From contig NZ_CP063195.1 in NCBI RefSeq assembly GCF_028609885.1, positions 1 through 64,000 of the forward strand: a stretch of DNA of 64,000 nucleotides. Reading direction: 5' to 3'. Every line of letters begins with the position of its first letter. The first letter of the stretch is position 1. This stretch comes from Corynebacterium jeikeium. Lineage in GTDB: Bacteria; Actinomycetota; Actinomycetes; Mycobacteriales; Mycobacteriaceae. A program made the translations under genes and the position numbers. Below the pieces are notes generated by a model. That model did no database searches and was not told the DNA's origin. It was given only the letters and a program-made list of their open reading frames with translations. Positions 63,595-64,000 of this stretch are shown here, one piece after another.

Positions 63595-64000
63595 TTAGGC
63601 GTCCTCGCTCACGCCGGAGTAACCAAGCTCGTCGAATACCTGCTTGACCTCGCCGGGCTTCGGGGCGATGAGCTTGGACTCTAGAACGATATTCTTGTCC
63701 TTGTTGAAGATGAACACGATCGTGTTGCCCCGTTCCTTCACATAACCGGCATACTCGTTCGACTTATCGTTGACGATCGTTGCGCCGCCATCCTTGAATT
63801 CCTTCTCCTTGACCTCGACGTACTCCTTGTCGCTGATGAAGTCCACGTTCCAGTAGGCCCAGCCCGAACCCCGCACGCCCTTACAGTTCGCGCCGGTCAT
63901 CTTTCGGGACTTCTTGGAGGAGTCGTAGTAGTTCAGGGTGAAGGTTCCGTCTTGGCACTTATTAACGAGGTCGTTGACCTTCTCCGGCATTGCATCCTTG
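63595..64000 (-). CDS. Unknown protein, partial (5' end beyond the window)
   Basis: The readable 135 residues are hydrophilic and Lys-rich (CQDGTFTLNYYDSSKKSRKM ... VFIFNKDKNIVLESKLI) with two Cys. The frame is still open at 64000 (KDAMPEKVNDL), so the start lies outside. The pattern of short strands suggests a secreted or lipoprotein beta-domain, but I do not recognise it. Confidence 0.6.
   Translation of the reverse strand, partial: KDAMPEKVNDLVNKCQDGTFTLNYYDSSKKSRKMTGANCKGVRGSGWAYWNVDFISDKEYVEVKEKEFKDGGATIVNDKSNEYAGYVKERGNTIVFIFNKDKNIVLESKLIAPKPGEVKQVFDELGYSGVSEDA

Overview
The window is a chromosome segment of a high-GC actinobacterium and starts at the replication origin. Gene order (dnaA-oriC-dnaN-recF-dciA-gyrB...gyrA-DUF3566-tRNA-Ile-tRNA-Ala, then ppiA-rhomboid-crgA-pabA-pknB-pknA-pbpA-rodA-pstP-fhaB-fhaA-tRNA-Leu), a McbR-type operator before a cystathionine gamma-synthase, and an Rpf-like protein all point to Corynebacterium. 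I lean towards the lipophilic C. jeikeium/urealyticum group, but that is inference only.

Layout. 1-8.5 kb: replication core and an alpha/beta hydrolase. 8.6-14.0 kb (minus strand): a wall-anchored surface protein, then an operon of secreted phosphoesterase, EfeO and EfeB. 14.3-17.9 kb: gyrA, a DUF3566 membrane protein and two tRNAs. 18.0-28.7 kb: an accessory island next to tRNA-Ala. It holds an integrase scrap, an IS3-type remnant, an unrecognised 633-aa gene and an 8-kb composite transposon (two identical 1714-bp IS30-type copies around mntH, NUDIX, TetR, DoxX, vapB and a cut vapC). The right IS30 copy is itself split by a 1442-bp IS256-type element. 28.4-33.7 kb: a small VbhA-like gene, dipZ, a Met-rich lipoprotein, SigK/RskA-like sigma and anti-sigma factors, an MmpS-like protein and a small unknown. 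33.7-41.2 kb: a membrane alpha/beta hydrolase, TetR, an AlbA_2-type regulator inside a 1500-bp unit bounded by 99-bp direct repeats, pabB and a Lys/Ala-rich membrane protein. 41.3-54.5 kb: the Ser/Thr-kinase and cell-shape cluster. 54.6-64 kb: a NUDIX-LOG fusion, a DJ-1/flavoprotein pair, an FBP-type zinc-finger protein, a His-rich micro-protein, rpf, a thioesterase-like protein, an HNH-nuclease lipoprotein, mpg, metB and two small unknowns.

Main results. (1) The composite transposon is bounded by CAT on both outer sides. Taking it out joins the VbhA-like gene to the 633-aa gene with a TGATG stop/start overlap, so these two were probably one operon and may be an undescribed two-gene system. 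(2) A degenerate motif, G[GT]GGCGTCA followed by an A-rich tail, recurs more than 20 times across the window, on both strands, inside and outside genes and in several reading frames. (3) The 36.5-38.1 kb regulator sits in a unit of exactly 1500 bp whose 99-bp repeat carries 11-bp iterons, a perfect 9-bp-arm palindrome and a leaderless promoter. The second repeat copy supplies the stop codon of pabB.

How genes work together: EfeO/EfeB and the phosphoesterase act outside the membrane on iron/haem and phosphate esters. DipZ with SigK/RskA resembles the mycobacterial SigK regulon. PknA/PknB, PstP and the FHA proteins control RodA/PbpA wall growth, and CrgA belongs to the same division circuit.
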